From Alphaproteobacteria bacterium (GTDB lineage Bacteria > Pseudomonadota > Alphaproteobacteria > Micavibrionales > Micavibrionaceae): a stretch of DNA of 64,000 nt. The stretch covers positions 1 to 64,000 of the forward strand of contig JANQFU010000009.1 of NCBI GenBank assembly GCA_028277665.1, in the 5' to 3' direction. Position 1 is the first letter of the stretch, and every line of letters starts with the position of its first letter. Both the position numbers and the translations under genes were made by a program. This document shows positions 59,804-64,000 of the stretch, in pieces. Under the pieces are notes generated by a model, which saw only the letters and a list, made by a program, of their open reading frames with translations, had not been told where the DNA came from and did not search any database.

Positions 59804-61269
59804 ACGGATTTGAATGGGCCCAAATGTATCCGATGATCCCGGAGGCGTTTCTGGCACTTTCCGCGATGGTCCTGCTGGTCTCGGGGACGTTTCCGGCGGT
59901 TGTGCGCTCGGGGTTGATTCCCGTTCTGGGGATCCTTGCGGCGTTTACATCCTGCATCTTTATTCTGGGGATGGACTGGGGCCTTGCAGGCGGGGGCGGA
60001 GAAACCACGTTCTTCGTTCTCGACAGCTTCGCCGCGATCGTCAAGCTCATGCTGCTGGTCGGGGTGATGGCCTCGCTGGCGATCTCGACGGGCTATCTGC
60101 GTCTTGAGAACCTCAGAGAGCCGGAATACACGGCCCTCATTCTTCTGGCGGCGGCCGGAATGATGATCATGGTCTCGGCATCCAACCTCCTGATCCTGTA
60201 TATGGGGATCGAGCTACAGGCACTCAGCCTCTATATCCTGGCCGCATTTTACCGCGACTCGCCCCGCTCGGCGGAGGCCGGGATCAAGTATTTCGTCCTC
60301 GGGGCCTTGTCATCCGGGCTGCTGCTCTATGGGTGTTCCCTGATTTACGGCGTGAGCGGCACACTCGATTTCGCGGGGATCGGCACCTACACCGATCAAA
60401 ATCCCGGGGATCTGCTGCTCCTGACCGGTCTGGTTTTCCTGATCGCCGGGCTTGCGTTTAAAATTTCGGTCGTGCCGTTTCACATGTGGACGCCGGACGT
60501 CTATGACGGCGCGCCGACTCCGGTCACGGCGTATTTCTCGATCGTCCCGAAGCTGGCGGCGATTGCGCTGCTCGCCCGCGTTCTGTTCGATCCGTTCGCC
60601 GCGGTTGAAGATCAATGGCGTCCGATTCTCTGGTTCCTGTCTGCGTCGAGCATGATACTGGCTTCCTTCGCGGCCCTGCGGCAGGATAACCTGAAACGCC
60701 TTCTGGCCTATAGCTCGATCGGAAACATGGGTTACGCATTGTTGGGGATAACGGCGGGCAGCGTCACCGGCCTCGGCACGGCCCTGTTCTATGTCCTGAT
60801 CTATATGGTCATGACGGCCGGGACGTTCGGCTGCGTCCTTGCCCTGCGTCGTGACGAACGGGAAATCACGGATATCCCGGACCTCGCGGGTTTATCGCGC
60901 ACCAACCCGTATATGGCATGGGCTCTTGCCCTCCTGATGTTCTCTCTGGCGGGGATCCCGCCGCTCGCCGGCTTTTTCGGGAAGTTGCTCGTCTTTCAGG
61001 CGGCGATAGCCGAAGGCATGATCGTCCTCGCGGTGATCGGCGTTTTGACCTCCGTTGTCGCGGCGTATTATTACCTGCGCGTGATCAAAGTCATGTTCTT
61101 CGACGCCCCCAAAGATCCGCTGGATCCGTCGCCGGAATTCGCGCGGCGGGCCGTTGTGCTGGTTTCCGTGCTTTTCGTGCTCTTTTTCCTGATCAAGCCT
61201 GCGCCTGTTCTGGAAATGACCGATATGGCATCGGACACATTCTTCTATGAAGCGGCGAATGATGGTTAG
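59800..61269 (+). CDS. nuoN: NADH-quinone oxidoreductase subunit N
   Basis: A 489-residue antiporter-like subunit of complex I. The conserved carboxylate is in LYMGIELQALSLYILAAFYR, the proton-path Lys in FKISVVPFHMWTPDVYDGAPTPV and a further Lys in QDNLKRLLAYSSIGNMGYA. About 14 hydrophobic segments are visible and length fits the family. It overlaps nuoM by four bases, and its last 23 bases overlap the first codons of birA. It completes the J-N membrane block. Confidence 0.96.
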   Translation: MNGFEWAQMYPMIPEAFLALSAMVLLVSGTFPAVVRSGLIPVLGILAAFTSCIFILGMDWGLAGGGGETTFFVLDSFAAIVKLMLLVGVMASLAISTGYLRLENLREPEYTALILLAAAGMMIMVSASNLLILYMGIELQALSLYILAAFYRDSPRSAEAGIKYFVLGALSSGLLLYGCSLIYGVSGTLDFAGIGTYTDQNPGDLLLLTGLVFLIAGLAFKISVVPFHMWTPDVYDGAPTPVTAYFSIVPKLAAIALLARVLFDPFAAVEDQWRPILWFLSASSMILASFAALRQDNLKRLLAYSSIGNMGYALLGITAGSVTGLGTALFYVLIYMVMTAGTFGCVLALRRDEREITDIPDLAGLSRTNPYMAWALALLMFSLAGIPPLAGFFGKLLVFQAAIAEGMIVLAVIGVLTSVVAAYYYLRVIKVMFFDAPKDPLDPSPEFARRAVVLVSVLFVLFFLIKPAPVLEMTDMASDTFFYEAANDG

Positions 61270-62071
61270 CCCCGTTTCGTGGCAGATCGAAAAAATCCAT
61301 ACAACGTCCAGCACGCAGGAGGAAATTCGCGCGCGCTTGCGCGAAGGAGATTCCAGATCCACCTCCCCGCCGCAAAGCGGCTTGCTCATTCAGGCCGAAG
61401 AGCAGACCGGCGGGCGGGGCAGGGGGGCGCATCGCTGGTCCTCTCCGCCCGGAAACCTTTATATGTCGTTCCTGCTTTGCCCGGATCCGGATGACGTTCC
61501 GCCCGCCCGCCTTGGTGAACTGGCTTTTGTATGCGGTCTGGCGCTATACCGGGCGGTCAAAGCCTGCCGGCCCGGGACATCATATGACCTCAGGCTGAAA
61601 TGGCCGAATGATCTTCTGGTCTCGGGCAAAAAGCTCTCCGGCTTTCTGATTGAAAACGAACCCGGCCCGGACGGCGCGCCGCGTCTTATCTGCGGGGCGG
61701 GTGTCAATGTGCACGCCCCGCCACAGGACGCCGCCAGCCTTTCGATGCTGTCCGATTCTCCTGCGGCGAATACGGACTCGAAGGCGGATATCGATGCGCT
61801 CCGCGATGCGTTTTTGAATATCTTCGGGGATTTGTATCGGGCATGGCCCTCGGATTTCACCGCGATCCTTGATGAATGGCGCGCGCATGCCTTTGGTATA
61901 GGACAGAAAATGACCTTGCGCCTGCCCGGGGAAACATCGGAAGGGATCTTCAAAGGTTTGACGCCGCGCGGTGAACTGGTTATGACTTGTCCCGGCGGCG
62001 CGGACCGTATTGTCAGTGCCGGAGATGTTTTCTTTGGAAAGGAAAGAACAACAGATGCTTCTGGCGATTGA
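61247..62071 (+). CDS. birA: Biotin-[acetyl-CoA-carboxylase] ligase
   Basis: A 274-residue enzyme that activates biotin as biotinyl-AMP and transfers it to the carboxyl carrier protein. Motifs are GGRGRGAHRWSSPPGNLYMS (biotin/AMP loop), LRLKWPNDLLVSGKKLSGFL (catalytic Lys region) and GAGVNVHAPP. The C-terminal cap domain (FKGLTPRGELVMTCPGGADR) follows. It lacks the N-terminal helix-turn-helix of the bifunctional BirA repressor, so it should not regulate transcription. Starts at 61247 or, equally possible, at one of the two Mets at 61259 and 61262 near SPVSWQIEKIHTT. It overlaps nuoN at its start and coaX at its end. Confidence 0.92.
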   Translation: MKRRMMVSPVSWQIEKIHTTSSTQEEIRARLREGDSRSTSPPQSGLLIQAEEQTGGRGRGAHRWSSPPGNLYMSFLLCPDPDDVPPARLGELAFVCGLALYRAVKACRPGTSYDLRLKWPNDLLVSGKKLSGFLIENEPGPDGAPRLICGAGVNVHAPPQDAASLSMLSDSPAANTDSKADIDALRDAFLNIFGDLYRAWPSDFTAILDEWRAHAFGIGQKMTLRLPGETSEGIFKGLTPRGELVMTCPGGADRIVSAGDVFFGKERTTDASGD

Positions 62072-62852
62072 TGCGGGAAACACAAATGTGGTCTTTGCGG
62101 TCTATAACGGAACGGAAAGGCTCGCCGTCTGGCGGTGCCAGACCGAATCCGGACGCACCAGCGACGAATACGGCTGTTTGCTCGGGATTCTGTTTGTCGG
62201 AAGCCAGCTTGATTTTTCCATGATCAAAAACGTGATCATCAGCTCTGTCGTCCCGGCGGCGAATGAGAATCTCCGCCGGTTCTGCCGGACATATCTCAAT
62301 GCCGAGCCGGTCTTTATCGGCAAGGATTGCACGGCCTTGAATTTGATGACGAAGCTCGAACCGTCGGTCGCCGTCGGGGCGGACCGCCTTGTCAACGCTC
62401 TGGCCGTCCGCGATCTTTACCGGACGCCGGCCGTCGTCGTGGACTTCGGGACGGCAACGACGTTTGACGTCGTCGATACCGAGGGGGCCTATTGCGGCGG
62501 CGTCATTGCGCCGGGGATAAATCTCTCGGTCAAGGCCCTTCACCAGGCGGCGGCAATGCTGCCTCATATTTCGGTGCGCAAGCCGGAAAAGGTCATAGGA
62601 ACGAATACGATCGATGCGATGCAGTCGGGACTGTTCTACGGATATATCGGGCTGGTCGAAGGCCTGATCCGCCGCATCGCGGACGAGATGAAAGTCACAT
62701 CGCCTTTTGTCCTCGCCACAGGCGGGCTGGCGTCTCTGTTTGCGGGGGCGACGCCTGAAATTCACGATGTTGACGAAGATCTGACCCTGCGGGGATTGTA
62801 TCACATCTTCACGATGTCCCGGTTCGAAGGAAAAATTCATGGACGCGCGTAA
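62055..62852 (+). CDS. coaX: Type III pantothenate kinase
   Basis: A 265-residue enzyme of the acetate-kinase/Hsp70 fold that phosphorylates pantothenate, the first step of coenzyme A synthesis. Start MLLAIDAGNTNVVFAVYNG at 62055 lies inside the birA end and has GGAAAG before it. Motifs are DAGNTN (residues 6-11), the VGADRLVNALAV segment with its catalytic Asp, and DFGTATTFDVVDTEGAYCGGVIAPG. Type III kinases are not feedback-inhibited by CoA in known members. Together with coaBC (43800) it covers several steps of the pathway. Its last codons overlap the RNase J start. Confidence 0.94.
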   Translation: MLLAIDAGNTNVVFAVYNGTERLAVWRCQTESGRTSDEYGCLLGILFVGSQLDFSMIKNVIISSVVPAANENLRRFCRTYLNAEPVFIGKDCTALNLMTKLEPSVAVGADRLVNALAVRDLYRTPAVVVDFGTATTFDVVDTEGAYCGGVIAPGINLSVKALHQAAAMLPHISVRKPEKVIGTNTIDAMQSGLFYGYIGLVEGLIRRIADEMKVTSPFVLATGGLASLFAGATPEIHDVDEDLTLRGLYHIFTMSRFEGKIHGRA

Positions 62853-64000
62853 TCTCGATCCCGGTCTCTATTTCGTCCCCCTTGGCGGGTGCGAAGAGTT
62901 CGGGGTGAATCTGAATGTATACATCTGCAACGGGCGGATTCTGATCGCCGATTGCGGGATCGGCTTCGCCGGAGACCGCTTCCCGGGCGTGGATATCCTT
63001 CTGCCAGACCCGGCCTTCCTTGTTGAAAACAAGAAAAATATCGACGCGATGGTGATCACGCACGCTCATGAGGATCACGTCGGAGCCGTCGCGCATCTCT
63101 GGCCGCGCTTGCGCTGCCCCGTATATTGCTCGGCTTTTACGGCGCAGGTCCTCAAAGGAAAATGCCACGACGCCGGAATCCGGGACATGGAAATCCGGGT
63201 CGTCGATCCACAGCATGAACAGAACAGCCGCTTTTCCTGCGGGCCCTTTGCCCTGACGGCTTTGAGTGTCGCGCACTCGATCCCGCAGGCCTTCTCCCTG
63301 CAGATCGAAACGGAGCACGGACGGGTCATCCACAGTGGAGACTGGAATCTGGATCCGGCGCCGGTCGTCGGGACCCGCACGGACGCCGATGCCTTCCGCA
63401 AGGCGGGAGACGCCGGAGTTCTGGCCTATATCGGCGATTCGACCAATGCCTGCGTTGACGGCCGCACGGCCTCGGAATCCGAAGTCCGCGAAGGCCTTGA
63501 AGCTCTGTTCCGGGAATGTACGGGCCGGATCGCCGTAACGATCTTTGCCTCGAATGTCGGGCGGGTTCAGAGTGTCTGCCGCGCCGCGCAGGTCACAGAC
63601 CGGCATGTCGGTCTGATCGGCCGTTCCCTGCGCCGGATGGTTTCCTGCGCGCATGAATGCGGATATCTCTCCGACCTGCCGCCTTTCGTCTCCGAAGAAG
63701 AGCTGGGCTATCTCCCGAACGAGAAAGTCGTCATGATCGTGACAGGCTCCCAGGGCGAGCCGCAGGCGGCTCTGGCCCGGATCTCCCGTGGAGATCACCG
63801 CGAGATCAGCCTCTCGCGCGGAGATACCGTTATTTTTTCCTCCCGCCCGATTCCGGGGAACGACAAAGACATCAACGAGGTTAAAAATAATCTCAGCGCA
63901 TCGGGGATCCGGGTTATTGCGCCCTCTGATACCGCGCATACGATCCATGTGTCCGGGCACCCGCGCCGGGATGAAGTGCGGGACATGCTCGCATGGGTCC
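62839..64000 (+). CDS. rnj: Ribonuclease J (partial, cut at right edge)
   Basis: The frame from ATG 62839 is open to the window end, giving 387 of the expected roughly 550-560 residues. This metallo-beta-lactamase/beta-CASP nuclease matures and degrades RNA with 5'-exonuclease and endonuclease activity. The start MDARNLDPGLYFVPLGGCEEFG is typical. The metal motif is HAHEDH (residues 75-80), with VAHSIPQAFSLQIETEHGRV and the HSGDWNLDP ligand block next. The beta-CASP part is IFASNVGRVQSVCRAA and MIVTGSQGEPQAALARIS, with SGHPRRDE near the cut. It overlaps the coaX end by 14 bases, as in other alphaproteobacteria. Confidence 0.93.
   Translation, partial: MDARNLDPGLYFVPLGGCEEFGVNLNVYICNGRILIADCGIGFAGDRFPGVDILLPDPAFLVENKKNIDAMVITHAHEDHVGAVAHLWPRLRCPVYCSAFTAQVLKGKCHDAGIRDMEIRVVDPQHEQNSRFSCGPFALTALSVAHSIPQAFSLQIETEHGRVIHSGDWNLDPAPVVGTRTDADAFRKAGDAGVLAYIGDSTNACVDGRTASESEVREGLEALFRECTGRIAVTIFASNVGRVQSVCRAAQVTDRHVGLIGRSLRRMVSCAHECGYLSDLPPFVSEEELGYLPNEKVVMIVTGSQGEPQAALARISRGDHREISLSRGDTVIFSSRPIPGNDKDINEVKNNLSASGIRVIAPSDTAHTIHVSGHPRRDEVRDMLAWV

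Noticed and set aside
62809-63960. A long minus-strand open frame (383 codons) opposite the start of RNase J
   Set aside because: It mirrors the RNase J gene, whose motifs are unambiguous; long antisense frames are expected in GC-rich coding DNA. No motif or membrane pattern is seen in it.

Overview
The window looks like a chromosomal segment of a free-living or predatory-type alphaproteobacterium with moderately high GC and very compact gene packing. The evidence is the order nuoJ-nuoK-nuoL-nuoM-nuoN-birA-coaX-rnj, an NDUFS4-like complex I subunit, an NDUFAF5-type methyltransferase, a DUF3126 protein, a PhaR-type regulator, the cysteine-poor form of ribosomal protein L36, and genes for a lipopolysaccharide-bearing Gram-negative envelope (waaA, a PagL-type lipid A deacylase). 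I cannot name the species; placement near Micavibrionales/Rhodospirillales-like lineages is only an impression. No rRNA, CRISPR array, prophage or transposase gene is visible. One tRNA (Arg, anticodon TCT) is present.

Layout. 1-1069: two AT-rich hypothetical genes (one cut by the window edge) and a small membrane protein. 1066-5833: a YejA-like peptide-binding protein coupled to an adenosine-kinase-type PfkB kinase, a divergent TetR-fold/COQ9-like protein and ribokinase. 5844-12323: the elongation (rod-shape) machinery on the minus strand (mreB, mreC, mreD, mrdA, rodA), followed by a tiny YjfB-like protein and preceded by rpmJ. 12391-19290: a DUF3307 membrane protein, a cyclic-nucleotide-domain/EAL phosphodiesterase, a 1246-residue FecR plus FG-GAP surface-type protein and an MFS transporter. 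19302-19888: two divergent XRE regulators around a palindromic operator. 20321-27503: obg-proB-pepN-rnhB, then waaA. 27588-30662: a hypothetical protein, two tandem secreted cysteine-containing paralogues, and DUF3126. 30908-36631: carA, the NDUFS4-like subunit running into tRNA-Arg, an esterase, guaC, a small hypothetical protein and gloB. 36798-45659: NDUFAF5-like protein, a 915-residue methyltransferase fusion, comF, ubiH-family hydroxylase, grxC, a nitrilase-family amidase, coaBC and phaR. 45871-55184: a cNMP-domain protein, AsmA, a PiT-like transporter, carB and PagL. 55369-64000: the nuoJ-N block running into birA, coaX and RNase J (cut at the right edge).

Working together: carA and carB lie about 20 kb apart and make carbamoyl phosphate; nuoJKLMN supply the proton-pumping membrane arm of complex I, while the NDUFS4-like and NDUFAF5-like genes provide an accessory subunit and an assembly factor elsewhere in the window; ubiH and possibly the COQ9-like protein serve ubiquinone synthesis; mre/mrd/rodA serve lateral wall growth; waaA and pagL build and edit lipid A.

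The most unusual layer is not a gene cluster but repeats. Several families of long, often nested, palindromic intergenic elements occur. One 70-bp two-hairpin element sits between mreC and mreB and also in frame inside rnhB. A second family with roughly 35-bp terminal inverted repeats has two copies; one of them apparently supplies the ribosome-binding site of gloB and the stop codon of the gene on its other side.
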